From JBGQOJ01 sp052119585 (lineage in GTDB: Bacteria > Pseudomonadota > Alphaproteobacteria > Rhodobacterales > Rhodobacteraceae), in contig NZ_JBGQOJ010000005.1 of the NCBI RefSeq assembly GCF_052119585.1, forward strand, positions 124,001-188,000: a DNA stretch of 64,000 nt, in the 5' to 3' direction. Shown here in pieces: positions 17,174 to 26,260 of the stretch. Both the position numbers and the translations under genes were made by a program. The notes under the pieces are model-generated. The model was not told the origin of the DNA, made no database searches, and saw nothing but the letters and a program-made list of their open reading frames with translations. How positions within the stretch are numbered: position 1 is the first letter of the stretch; each line of letters begins with the position of its first letter.

Positions 17174-18238
17174 ATGAATATCACGAAACGCGCCCTGATG
17201 ACGGTTGCCGTGGCCGCACTTGCGGTTGGCACGCTTGGTGCCCCGTCTTTTGCCGCCGGCAAAGGCACCGTTGGCATCGCGATGCCGACAAAGTCGTCCG
17301 CCCGCTGGATTTCCGACGGCGACAGCATGGTCAAGCAGTTCACCGATGCGGGCTATGACGTCGATCTGCAATACGCAGAAGACGACATTCCGAACCAGCT
17401 GGCCCAGATCGAGAACATGATCACCAAAGGCGCGGACGTTCTGGTCATCGCCGCAATTGATGGCACGACCCTGTCAAACGCGCTGGAAAACGCGGCGGCG
17501 GCGGACATCAAGGTGATCGCCTATGATCGCCTGATCCGCGACAGCGGCAACGTCGATTATTACGCGACCTTCGACAACTTCCAGGTCGGTGTGCTTCAGG
17601 CGACATCGCTGATCGACAAGCTGCAAGGCGACGGCCCCTTCAACATCGAACTGTTCGGCGGCTCGCCCGACGACAACAATGCGTTCTTCTTCTACAATGG
17701 CGCGATGTCGGTGCTGCAACCGCTGATCGACAGCGGCAAGCTGGTCGTCAAATCCGGCCAGATGGGCATGGACAAGGTCGGCACATTGCGTTGGGACGGT
17801 GCCGTTGCACAGGCCCGCATGGATAACCTTTTGTCCGCCTATTACACCGATGGCCGCGTCGATGCGGTTCTGTCGCCCTACGACGGTCTGTCCATCGGCA
17901 TCATTTCCTCGCTGAAGGGTGTGGGATACGGCTCTGCCGATCAGCCGATGCCGATCGTGTCGGGGCAGGATGCGGAAATCCAGTCGATCAAGTCCATTCT
18001 GGCAGGCGAGCAGTCGTCGACCGTATTCAAGGACACGCGCGAACTGGCCCGTGTGACGGTTGGCATGGTGGATGCGCTTTTGTCCGGGTCCGAGCCGGAG
18101 ATCAACGACACCTCGACCTATGACAACGGCGTCAAGGTGATCCCGTCCTACCTGCTGAAACCCGTTTCGGTGGATATTTCGAACTGGGAAGAGATCGTGA
18201 TCGGCAGCGGTTACTACACGATGGACCAGATCAAGTAA
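17174..18238 (+). CDS. chvE: Periplasmic sugar-binding protein ChvE
   Basis: 354 residues with a Sec signal peptide (MNITKRALMTVAVAALAVG..., cut near SFAA-GKG) and a mature periplasmic binding protein type 1 fold: VGIAMPTKSSARWISDG, ADVLVIAAIDGTT and YDRLIRDSGNVDYYATFDN match ChvE/MmsE proteins that bind L-arabinose, D-galactose and related aldoses. A strong GGGAGGAGG ribosome site precedes the ATG. First gene of the arabinose operon; in agrobacteria ChvE also takes part in sugar sensing. Confidence 0.93.
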   Translation: MNITKRALMTVAVAALAVGTLGAPSFAAGKGTVGIAMPTKSSARWISDGDSMVKQFTDAGYDVDLQYAEDDIPNQLAQIENMITKGADVLVIAAIDGTTLSNALENAAAADIKVIAYDRLIRDSGNVDYYATFDNFQVGVLQATSLIDKLQGDGPFNIELFGGSPDDNNAFFFYNGAMSVLQPLIDSGKLVVKSGQMGMDKVGTLRWDGAVAQARMDNLLSAYYTDGRVDAVLSPYDGLSIGIISSLKGVGYGSADQPMPIVSGQDAEIQSIKSILAGEQSSTVFKDTRELARVTVGMVDALLSGSEPEINDTSTYDNGVKVIPSYLLKPVSVDISNWEEIVIGSGYYTMDQIK

Positions 18239-18321
18239 TCTGACCTGATCCTGTCGGACGGGTTCGGTATCCTCCGCCCGTCCGGCATCTTTTCCCCTTC
18301 CGATTCCGGGAACCCTTTCCC

Positions 18322-19848
18322 ATGCAAACCATCCTAGAAATGCGCGGCATCACCAAGACGTTCCCCGGTGTCAAGGCGCTGGACAACGTGAACCTTTCGG
18401 TGACGCGCGGCGAGATCCACGCGCTTGTCGGTGAAAACGGCGCGGGGAAATCCACGCTGATGAAGGTTCTCAGCGGCGTCTATCCCCACGGCACCTACGA
18501 CGGCGACATCCTGTACGAGGGCGAAGTGAAGCACTTTCGCGACATCTCGGACAGCGAGGCCTGCGGCATCATCATCATCCATCAGGAACTGGCGCTTGTG
18601 CCGCTTCTGTCGATTGCCGAGAATATCTTTCTGGGCAACGAATGCGCCCGCAACGGGGTCATCGACTGGCATGAAACCCACCGCCGCACGGCTGAACTGC
18701 TGGCAAAGGTCGGGTTGAAGGAAAACCCCGAAACGCTGGTCTCCGAACTGGGGCTGGGCAAGCAACAGTTGATCGAGATCGCCAAGGCGCTGTCGAAAGA
18801 GGTGCGCCTGCTGATCCTGGACGAGCCGACCTCGTCCCTGAACGAGAAAGACAGCGACGCGCTTTTGGCGTTGCTGATGGAATTCCGCGCGCATGGAATT
18901 TCGTCGATCCTGATTTCGCACAAACTGAACGAGATTTCCAAAGTGGCCGACAGCATCACCGTGCTGCGCGACGGCGCGACGGTCAGCTCGCTGGATTGCC
19001 GCACCGGCACGATCAGCGAAGGCGACATCATCCGTGATATGGTGGGGCGGTCGATGTCCGACCGTTATCCGGCCCGTGCGCCGCAAATCGGCGAGGTGGT
19101 GATGGATGTGCGCGACTGGACGGTCTTGCACCCGTTGCAAAGTGACCGCCGGGTGGTGGACAACGTCAGCTTTACCTTGAAACGGGGCGAGGTTCTGGGC
19201 ATCGCCGGCCTGATGGGCGCGGGGCGCACCGAGCTTGCGATGAGCCTGTTTGGCCGCGCCTATGGCCGCTACGCGGGGGGCAGCGTCACGATGCACGGCA
19301 AGCCCGTGGACCTGACGACCATCCCCAAGGCGATCAAGGCGGGCCTGTGCTATGCCACCGAGGACCGCAAGCAGTTCGGCCTTGTGCTGGACGACACGAT
19401 CCGCCGCAACATCCCGCTGGCCAACCTGGACGGCATCGCCAGAGGCGTGGTGGTGAACGAAGAGCGCGAGGCAGAGGTCGCCGAAGACTATCGCGGCAGG
19501 ATCAACATCAAATGCTCCAGCATCGCGCAGGAGACGGTGAACCTGTCGGGCGGCAACCAGCAGAAGGTGGTTCTGTCGAAATGGCTGTTCGCGGGGCCGG
19601 AAATCCTGATCCTGGACGAACCGACACGCGGCATCGACGTCGGTGCCAAATTCGAGATTTACACGATCATCCGCGACCTTGCCGCATCGGGAAAGTCGAT
19701 CATCGTCATCAGTTCCGAAATGCCCGAACTTCTGGGGATTTCAGACCGGCTTTATGTCATGAACGAGGGCCGCTTTGTCGGCGAAATGGCAAGCGGTGAC
19801 GCCACTCAGGAAAAGATCATGGGAATGATCATCAATTCGGTTGGATAA
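18322..19848 (+). CDS. gguA: Sugar ABC importer ATPase GguA/MmsA
   Basis: 508-residue double ABC ATPase for the ChvE importer. The first lobe carries Walker A GENGAGKST and Walker B LLILDEPTSSLNE; the second has LMGAGRTE and signature LSGGNQQKVVLSK. It drives transport through GguB. Lies 83 bases after chvE, with overlap or near overlap to gguB downstream. Length and order (binding protein, ATPase, permease) are those of the CUT2 sugar importer family. Confidence 0.93.
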   Translation: MQTILEMRGITKTFPGVKALDNVNLSVTRGEIHALVGENGAGKSTLMKVLSGVYPHGTYDGDILYEGEVKHFRDISDSEACGIIIIHQELALVPLLSIAENIFLGNECARNGVIDWHETHRRTAELLAKVGLKENPETLVSELGLGKQQLIEIAKALSKEVRLLILDEPTSSLNEKDSDALLALLMEFRAHGISSILISHKLNEISKVADSITVLRDGATVSSLDCRTGTISEGDIIRDMVGRSMSDRYPARAPQIGEVVMDVRDWTVLHPLQSDRRVVDNVSFTLKRGEVLGIAGLMGAGRTELAMSLFGRAYGRYAGGSVTMHGKPVDLTTIPKAIKAGLCYATEDRKQFGLVLDDTIRRNIPLANLDGIARGVVVNEEREAEVAEDYRGRINIKCSSIAQETVNLSGGNQQKVVLSKWLFAGPEILILDEPTRGIDVGAKFEIYTIIRDLAASGKSIIVISSEMPELLGISDRLYVMNEGRFVGEMASGDATQEKIMGMIINSVG

Positions 19849-19852
19849 GAAC

Positions 19853-21046
19853 ATGGACCAGACAACGAACATCCCCGCCAAGCCCGAAGGGTCGTCATGG
19901 AAGTTCATGCGCGCCCACATGCGCGAATACGGCATCCTGATCGCGCTGGTGGTGATCATGGCCTTTTTCCAGATCATGACCGGCGGCATTTTGTTGAAAC
20001 CCGTCAACCTGACCAACCTGATCCTGCAAAACAGCTATATCATCATCATGGCGATCGGCATGTTGCTGGTCATCGTGGCGGGGCATATCGACCTTTCCGT
20101 GGGGTCTGTCCTTGGGTTCGTGGGCGCGCTGGCCGCGGTGATGATCGTGAATTACGACATCAATTTCGTGGTGACATCGGTGGTCTGTCTGGGTGTCGGC
20201 GCGCTGATCGGGGCCGCGCAGGGCTATTGGATCGCCTATATGAAGATCCCCGCGTTCATCGTGACGCTTGCGGGAATGCTGGTGTTCAAGGGGCTGACGC
20301 TGTGGCTGCTGGCCGGTCAGTCGGTCGGGCCGTTCCCCAAGACGTTCCAGTTGCTGTCGTCCGGCTTTATTCCTGACCTGTTCGGGGCAAAGGGGATCAA
20401 CCTGTTCTCGATGTTCCTTGGCTGCGGTGTTGCCGCGCTGTTGCTGTGGCTCAGCATCCGCGCCCGCAAGAACCAGCAGGCCAACGGTGTCGCAGACGAG
20501 CCTTTCGCGTTCTTTGCCGCGAAAAACGCGATTATCGTCGTGGCGGTTGTGTATCTGACCTATCTGATGGCGACGTTCCGTGGCCTGCCCAACGTGTTCA
20601 TCGTCATGGCCCTGTTGATCGCGATCTACACCTTCATCGCCCAACGCACGACCATCGGGCGGCGCATCTATGCGATCGGCGGCAACGAGAAAGCGGCAAA
20701 GCTGTCGGGCATCAAGACAGAGCGTCTGGTGTTCCTGACCTTCGCCAATATGGGTATGCTTGCGGCCCTTGCCGGTCTGGTCTTTGCCGCCCGCCTGAAC
20801 ACCGCGACCCCGAAGGCGGGGCAGGCGTTCGAGCTTGACGTGATCGCGGCGGTCTTTATCGGCGGCGCCTCGATGAGCGGCGGCGTGGGCACCATCATCG
20901 GTGCCGTGATCGGCGCCTTTATCATGGGCGTGATGAACAACGGCATGTCGATCCTCGGGGTCGGTATCGACTGGCAGCAGGTCATCAAGGGCCTTGTGCT
21001 GTTGGCTGCCGTGATTTTCGACGTCTACAACCGCAAGAAATCCTGA
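19853..21046 (+). CDS. gguB: Sugar ABC importer permease GguB/MmsB
   Basis: 397-residue CUT2-type permease with about ten membrane segments. LIVIVAGHIDLSVGSV is the conserved family block and AIGGNEKAAKLSGI the ATPase-contact loop. It forms the channel of the ChvE-GguA importer. A TTG at 19841 is in frame, but the ATG at 19853 follows GGATAAGA and gives the better start. The stop is followed 14 bases later by the gguC start. Confidence 0.92.
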   Translation: MDQTTNIPAKPEGSSWKFMRAHMREYGILIALVVIMAFFQIMTGGILLKPVNLTNLILQNSYIIIMAIGMLLVIVAGHIDLSVGSVLGFVGALAAVMIVNYDINFVVTSVVCLGVGALIGAAQGYWIAYMKIPAFIVTLAGMLVFKGLTLWLLAGQSVGPFPKTFQLLSSGFIPDLFGAKGINLFSMFLGCGVAALLLWLSIRARKNQQANGVADEPFAFFAAKNAIIVVAVVYLTYLMATFRGLPNVFIVMALLIAIYTFIAQRTTIGRRIYAIGGNEKAAKLSGIKTERLVFLTFANMGMLAALAGLVFAARLNTATPKAGQAFELDVIAAVFIGGASMSGGVGTIIGAVIGAFIMGVMNNGMSILGVGIDWQQVIKGLVLLAAVIFDVYNRKKS

Positions 21047-21060
21047 TGGAGGGTAATGCA

Positions 21061-22047
21061 ATGCTGGTATCTCGGATCAGGGACGAAAACGGCGTGGTGC
21101 GGGTCGTGGCGCGCGAAGGGACAGAGGCCTTTGTGGTCAAGGGCGCCGACAGCCTTTACGCGCTGGCGATGGACTGTGCCGCGACAGGGCAAAAGCTGGC
21201 CGACCGGATTTCCGGCCTCGGGTTCGGCGATGCGGTCGATCTGGCCCGCGCCTATGCCGAAGGGCGCATCCTGTCGCCGATCGCCCATCCCGACGCGGGT
21301 CATTTGCACCTGACGGGCACCGGGCTGACCCATCTGGGCAGTGCCGCCACCCGCGACGCGATGCATGCGAACGCCACCGAAGAGATGTCGGATTCGATGA
21401 AGATGTTCCGCATGGGGGTCGAGGGCGGCAAGCCTGCGGCGGGACAGGTCGGCGTGCAGCCGGAATGGTTCTACAAGGGCACAGGCGCGGCGGTTGTGGC
21501 GCCGGGTGCGCCGCTGGTGTCGCCCGCTTTCGCGCTGGATGGCGGCGAAGAGCCGGAACTGGCGGGGATCTATGTGATCGGCCCCGACGGCACGCCGTTT
21601 CGGTTGGGGTTCGCGCTTGCGAATGAATTCTCGGACCATGTGACAGAGCGTCAGAACTATCTGTTTCTGGCCCATTCCAAACTGCGACCGGCGTCTTTCG
21701 GGCCTGAAATCCGTCTGGGCGACCTGCCGCAGGATGTGGCCGGCACCAGCCGGATCATCCGCGACGGCACCGTGATATTCGACGCGCCGTTCCTGTCGGG
21801 CGAGGCCAACATGAGCCATACGCTGGCCAATCTTGAGCACCACCACTTCAAATACGCGCTGTTCCGCCAACCCGGCGACGTGCATGTGCATATGTTCGGC
21901 ACCGCGACCCTTTCGTTTGCGGCGGGGATCACCACGCAGGCGGGCGACGTGTTCGAGATAGAGGCGGCGGACTTTGGCTTGCCGCTGCGCAATCCGCTTG
22001 CCATCGAGACCGGCGCGGACACACCCACAGTCGTAAAATCGCTATAG
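21061..22047 (+). CDS. gguC: GguC/AraD1 family protein
   Basis: 328-residue protein of the GguC family, related to fumarylacetoacetate hydrolase enzymes (acidic metal-binding stretch around IYVIGPDGTPFRLGFALANEFSDH, in pieces). GGAGG ten bases before 21061 chooses this ATG over the one at 21046. In Agrobacterium gguC follows gguAB. FAH-fold enzymes are known to dehydrate 2-keto-3-deoxy sugar acids, and no other such dehydratase is present here, so I infer that it may act on 2-keto-3-deoxyarabonate. That role is inference; family membership is clear. Confidence 0.85.
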   Translation: MLVSRIRDENGVVRVVAREGTEAFVVKGADSLYALAMDCAATGQKLADRISGLGFGDAVDLARAYAEGRILSPIAHPDAGHLHLTGTGLTHLGSAATRDAMHANATEEMSDSMKMFRMGVEGGKPAAGQVGVQPEWFYKGTGAAVVAPGAPLVSPAFALDGGEEPELAGIYVIGPDGTPFRLGFALANEFSDHVTERQNYLFLAHSKLRPASFGPEIRLGDLPQDVAGTSRIIRDGTVIFDAPFLSGEANMSHTLANLEHHHFKYALFRQPGDVHVHMFGTATLSFAAGITTQAGDVFEIEAADFGLPLRNPLAIETGADTPTVVKSL

Positions 22048-22064
22048 CTCAAGGGGCACGTCAT

Positions 22065-23807
22065 ATGACCTTCAAAAAAGCCGAATGGCCCCGCACATTG
22101 CGCTCTCATGCCTGGTATGGCGGCACCAGCCGCGACAATATCTATCACCGCAGCTGGATGAAAAATCAGGGGCTTCCTGCCGATCTTTTCGATGGCCGTC
22201 CGGTGATCGGGATCTGCAACACCTGGTCTGAACTGACGCCCTGCAACGCGCATCTGCGCGATCTGGCGGAACGGGTAAAGCACGGCATCTACGAGGCGGG
22301 CGGTCTGCCGCTGGAATTTCCGGTGTTCTCGCCGGGGGAAAGCTCGCTCCGGCCCACGGCGATGATGTATCGCAACCTGTGTGCGATGGACGTCGAAGAG
22401 GCCCTGCGCGCCAATCCGCTGGACGGTGTTGTGCTGATGGTGGGCTGTGACAAAACCACGCCCGCGCTGCTGATGGGGGCTGCCAGCGTCGATATCCCGG
22501 CCATTGTGGTGACCGGCGGGCCGATGCTGAACGGCAAATGGCGCGGCACAGATGTGGGGTCTGGCACGGCGCTGTGGCAGATGTCAGAGGCGGTGAAGTC
22601 GGGCGAAATGACGCAGGACGAGTTCCTGGAGGCGGAACAGTCGATGTCCCGCTCTCCGGGGTCGTGCAACACCATGGGCACCGCCAGCACGATGGCCAGT
22701 ATGGCAGAGGCGCTTGGCATGGCGCTGTCGGGCAATGCCGCGATCCCTGCGGTCGACAGCCGCCGCCGCGTGATGGCGCATCTGACGGGGCGACGCATTG
22801 TCGATATGGTCAAGGACGACCTGAAACCGTCCGACGTCATGACCCGCCCCGCCTTCGAGAACGCGATCCGCACCAATGGCGCGATCGGCGGCTCGACCAA
22901 TGCGGTGATCCACCTTCTGGCGATTGCCGGACGGGTCGAGGTCGACCTGAGCCTTGATGATTGGGACACGCAGGGGCGCGACATTCCGACCATCGTGAAC
23001 CTGATGCCATCGGGAAAATACCTGATGGAAGAATTCTTTTATGCGGGCGGTCTGCCGGTTGTGCTGAAATGCCTGCTGGACGCGGGAAAACTGCATGGCG
23101 ACGCGCTGACCGTGTCGGGCAAGACCATGGCCGAGGAAATCGCAGGCGTGCGCAACTGGAACGAGGATGTGATCCTGCCGGTGGACAAGGCGCTGACCCA
23201 GCAGGGCGGTATCGCGGTGCTGCGCGGCAACCTTGCGCCCAAGGGCGCGGTGATCAAGCCATCGGCGGCCAGCCCGCATCTGATGCAACATCGCGGCCGC
23301 GCCGTGGTGTTCGAGGACATCGACGACTACAAGGCGCGGATCAACGACGATGCGTTGGATATTGATGAAACCTGCATCATGGTGATGAAAAACTGTGGCC
23401 CGCGCGGGTATCCCGGTATGGCCGAGGTCGGCAATATGGGCCTGCCGCCCAAGGTGCTGAAAAAGGGGATCAAGGATATGGTGCGCATTTCCGACGCGCG
23501 GATGTCGGGCACAGCCTATGGCACGGTCGTGCTGCACACCTCGCCCGAGGCGGCTGTCGGCGGGCCGTTGGCGGTGGTGCGGTCCGGCGATATGATAGAG
23601 ATCGACGTGGCGGGCCGCAGGCTGCATCTGGATATCCCGGATGACGAACTGGCCGCGCGACTGGCCGCCTGGGTGCCTGCGGGCGAAATGCCCAAAGGCG
23701 GCTATGACCTGCTGTTCCGCACCCATGTTCAGGGCGCGGACGAAGGGGCGGATTTCGACTTTCTCAGGGGATGTCGCGGAAAGGAGGTTGGCCGTGACTC
23801 GCATTGA
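22065..23807 (+). CDS. araC: L-arabonate dehydratase, IlvD/Edd family
   Basis: 580-residue IlvD/Edd family dehydratase with an iron-sulfur cluster. Cysteines in GICNTWSELTPCN, LMVGCDKTTPA and SPGSCNTMGTAS fit the cluster ligands; the N-terminus RSHAWYGGTSRDNIYHRSWMKNQG matches sugar-acid dehydratases (in pieces) rather than IlvD. It would turn L-arabonate into 2-keto-3-deoxyarabonate. The symbol follows the Azospirillum oxidative pathway and must not be confused with the E. coli regulator. It overlaps the next gene by 14 bases. Confidence 0.88.
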   Translation: MTFKKAEWPRTLRSHAWYGGTSRDNIYHRSWMKNQGLPADLFDGRPVIGICNTWSELTPCNAHLRDLAERVKHGIYEAGGLPLEFPVFSPGESSLRPTAMMYRNLCAMDVEEALRANPLDGVVLMVGCDKTTPALLMGAASVDIPAIVVTGGPMLNGKWRGTDVGSGTALWQMSEAVKSGEMTQDEFLEAEQSMSRSPGSCNTMGTASTMASMAEALGMALSGNAAIPAVDSRRRVMAHLTGRRIVDMVKDDLKPSDVMTRPAFENAIRTNGAIGGSTNAVIHLLAIAGRVEVDLSLDDWDTQGRDIPTIVNLMPSGKYLMEEFFYAGGLPVVLKCLLDAGKLHGDALTVSGKTMAEEIAGVRNWNEDVILPVDKALTQQGGIAVLRGNLAPKGAVIKPSAASPHLMQHRGRAVVFEDIDDYKARINDDALDIDETCIMVMKNCGPRGYPGMAEVGNMGLPPKVLKKGIKDMVRISDARMSGTAYGTVVLHTSPEAAVGGPLAVVRSGDMIEIDVAGRRLHLDIPDDELAARLAAWVPAGEMPKGGYDLLFRTHVQGADEGADFDFLRGCRGKEVGRDSH

Positions 23808-24720
23808 TCTGGCGATTGTGGGCGTGGGCAAGATCGCCCGCGACCAGCATCTGCCCTCTATCGCGGGCAACCCGTCATTCCGGCTTGTGGCCGCCGTCAG
23901 CCGCAATGCGGGCGTCGAGAATGTCGCGAACTATGACACGCTTGCCGAGTTCCTGACCGCAGGCGCGGATGTTCCGGCGCTGTCGTTGTGCGTGCCGCCT
24001 GCGGTGCGATTCCAGATGGCGTGGGACGCGCTTCGGGCGGGGAAACATGTGCTGCTTGAAAAGCCGCCCGGCGCCACCCTGTCAGAGGTCGAAACCCTGT
24101 CGGCACTGGCCGCTGAACGGGGGCTGACGATCTATGCCACCTGGCATTCACGCCACGCCACGGGGGTGGAACCGGCGCGCGACTGGATCGCCAGCCGTCA
24201 GATCAAGCAGCTGCGGATCGTCTGGAAAGAGGACGTGCGCCGCTGGCATCCGGGGCAGGCCTGGATCTGGACGGCGGGCAACGTCGGCGTGTTCGACCCC
24301 GGTATCAACGCGCTGTCGATCCTGACGCGGATCATGCCGCATGGCATCCACATCGCGTCCGCCGATCTGGAATTCCCTGAAAACTGCGAAACGCCGATTG
24401 CCGCGCGGTTGCAGTTCGCCGACCCGATGGGGGGCGATATATCCGCCGAGTTCGACTGGCGCCACGAGGGCCGCCAGACATGGGACATCACGGTTGTCAC
24501 CGATGACGGCACGCTGGTGCTGTCGGACGGCGGGGCAAAGATGGCTGTGGACGGCGCAACGGTTGTTCAGGGCGAAAACCGCGAGTATGATGCGATTTAT
24601 GCCCGTTTTGCCGATCTTTTGGCCACAGGAAAAAGCGATGTCGATATCGCCCCGCTGCGCCATGTTGCCGATGCCTTTATGATCGGGCGCAGGCATATCA
24701 CCAAGCCTTTTTACGAATAG
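23794..24720 (+). CDS. L-arabinose/D-galactose 1-dehydrogenase, Gfo/Idh/MocA family
   Basis: 308-residue NAD(P)-dependent oxidoreductase. The Rossmann start IDLAIVGVGKIARDQHLPSI and the LLEKPPG motif are typical; the second half resembles bacterial galactose/arabinose 1-dehydrogenases. It would oxidise the aldose to its lactone, the first step of the pathway. The start is a GTG at 23794 with AGGAGG six bases before it, lying inside the end of the dehydratase gene. No lactonase gene is seen; the lactone may open spontaneously or through an enzyme encoded elsewhere. Confidence 0.85.
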   Translation: MTRIDLAIVGVGKIARDQHLPSIAGNPSFRLVAAVSRNAGVENVANYDTLAEFLTAGADVPALSLCVPPAVRFQMAWDALRAGKHVLLEKPPGATLSEVETLSALAAERGLTIYATWHSRHATGVEPARDWIASRQIKQLRIVWKEDVRRWHPGQAWIWTAGNVGVFDPGINALSILTRIMPHGIHIASADLEFPENCETPIAARLQFADPMGGDISAEFDWRHEGRQTWDITVVTDDGTLVLSDGGAKMAVDGATVVQGENREYDAIYARFADLLATGKSDVDIAPLRHVADAFMIGRRHITKPFYE

Positions 24721-24733
24721 AACTGGACGTCCA

Positions 24734-26248
24734 ATGACTGTTGCTGAAGGCCTGAACGGCCGCCACCTGATCGCGGGAACCTGCGTGTCGGGCGATGAAA
24801 CCTTTCTTTCCCAACCCGTGACGGGCAAGGGGCAGCGTTTTGCCCAAGGCACGGCGGCGCATGTCGATGCGGCGGCACGCAGCGCCGAGGATGCGTTCTG
24901 GTCCTATTCCGCCACCAGCCGCGCCGACCGCGCCGCCTTTCTGAACCGCATCGCCGACGAGATAGAGGCGCGGGGCGATGCGATCACCGAGATCGGTTGC
25001 GCCGAAACCGGATTGCCCGCCGCCCGTCTGCAAGGCGAGCGGGGCCGCACTACGGGCCAGTTGCGGCTGTTCGCGACCCATATCCTTGACGACGCTTTTC
25101 TGGACCTGCGCCATGACGCGGCGATGCCTGATCGCGCGCCCGCCCCGCGCCCCGACATGCGGATGATCCAGCGCCCCCTTGGGCCGGTGGGTGTGTTCGG
25201 CGCGTCGAACTTTCCGCTGGCGTTTTCCACGGCGGGGGGCGACACGGCATCGGCGCTGGCGGCAGGCTGTCCGGTGGTGGTCAAAGGCCATCCCGCGCAC
25301 CCCGGCACAGCACAGATCGTGGCCGAGGCGATCGAGGCCGCGCGCGTGGCCTGCGGGCTGCATCCGGGGGTGTTTTCCCTGATCCAGTCGAATTCCCGCG
25401 CTGCGGGAGAGGCCCTGGTGCAGCACCCGTTGATCCAGGCGATCGGGTTCACAGGGTCGTTGGCGGGGGGGCGCGCGCTGTTCGATCTGGCGTGCCAACG
25501 CCCTGTTCCCATTCCATTTTTCGGTGAACTGGGTAGTGTAAATCCGGTGTTCCTGCTGCCTGCCGCACTGGCGGCACGGGGGCCAGAGATCGGCGCGGGC
25601 TGGGCCGGATCGCTGACCATGGGGGCAGGGCAGTTCTGCACCAACCCCGGCATTGTGATCGCGGTTGAAGGGCCAGACGCAGACGCGTTCGAGGCGGCGA
25701 CGCTGACCGCACTAGGGGCCGCGCCTGCGCAAACCATGCTGACCGACGGTATCGCCGATGCCTATCGCCATGGCCGCGACCATCTGGCGGCGCTGGCCGA
25801 TGTGCGCCTTGGGTCGGGCTGTTCGGGGCGGCAGAACGCGCCCGATCTTCTGACCACGACGGGCACGGCGTTTCTTGCCAATCCCGATCTGGCAGAGGAG
25901 GTCTTTGGCCCGCTGGGGCTGATCGTGCGGGTCGCGGATATCGACGAGATGCGCCGCGTGGCGATGGGCCTGCGCGGGCAACTGACCTGCACCATGCAGA
26001 TGGATGCGGGCGACAGCGACATCGCGCAGGCGCTTTTGCCGGTGCTGGAACGCAAAGCCGGGCGGGTGCTGGTCAACGGGTTCCCGACCGGCGTCGAGGT
26101 GTGCGACGCGATGGTGCATGGTGGGCCTTATCCGGCCTCGACCAACTTCGGTGCGACCAGCGTCGGCACGCTGGCGATCCGGCGCTTTATGCGGCCGGTG
26201 TGCTACCAGAACATGCCAGAGGCATTTCTGGCCGGCGCGATCGCCTGA
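24734..26248 (+). CDS. 2-oxoglutarate semialdehyde dehydrogenase
   Basis: 504-residue aldehyde dehydrogenase. PVGVFGASNFPLAFS is the cofactor-binding entry, FFGELGSVNP holds the general-base glutamate and MGAGQFCTNPG the catalytic cysteine. The sequence matches the alpha-ketoglutaric semialdehyde dehydrogenase type that ends the oxidative pentose pathway, giving 2-oxoglutarate. It is 13 bases after the dehydrogenase and last in the operon, ending 12 bases before the convergent cfa gene; I see no obvious terminator in between. Confidence 0.88.
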   Translation: MTVAEGLNGRHLIAGTCVSGDETFLSQPVTGKGQRFAQGTAAHVDAAARSAEDAFWSYSATSRADRAAFLNRIADEIEARGDAITEIGCAETGLPAARLQGERGRTTGQLRLFATHILDDAFLDLRHDAAMPDRAPAPRPDMRMIQRPLGPVGVFGASNFPLAFSTAGGDTASALAAGCPVVVKGHPAHPGTAQIVAEAIEAARVACGLHPGVFSLIQSNSRAAGEALVQHPLIQAIGFTGSLAGGRALFDLACQRPVPIPFFGELGSVNPVFLLPAALAARGPEIGAGWAGSLTMGAGQFCTNPGIVIAVEGPDADAFEAATLTALGAAPAQTMLTDGIADAYRHGRDHLAALADVRLGSGCSGRQNAPDLLTTTGTAFLANPDLAEEVFGPLGLIVRVADIDEMRRVAMGLRGQLTCTMQMDAGDSDIAQALLPVLERKAGRVLVNGFPTGVEVCDAMVHGGPYPASTNFGATSVGTLAIRRFMRPVCYQNMPEAFLAGAIA

Positions 26249-26260
26249 CCTTAGGGGCCG

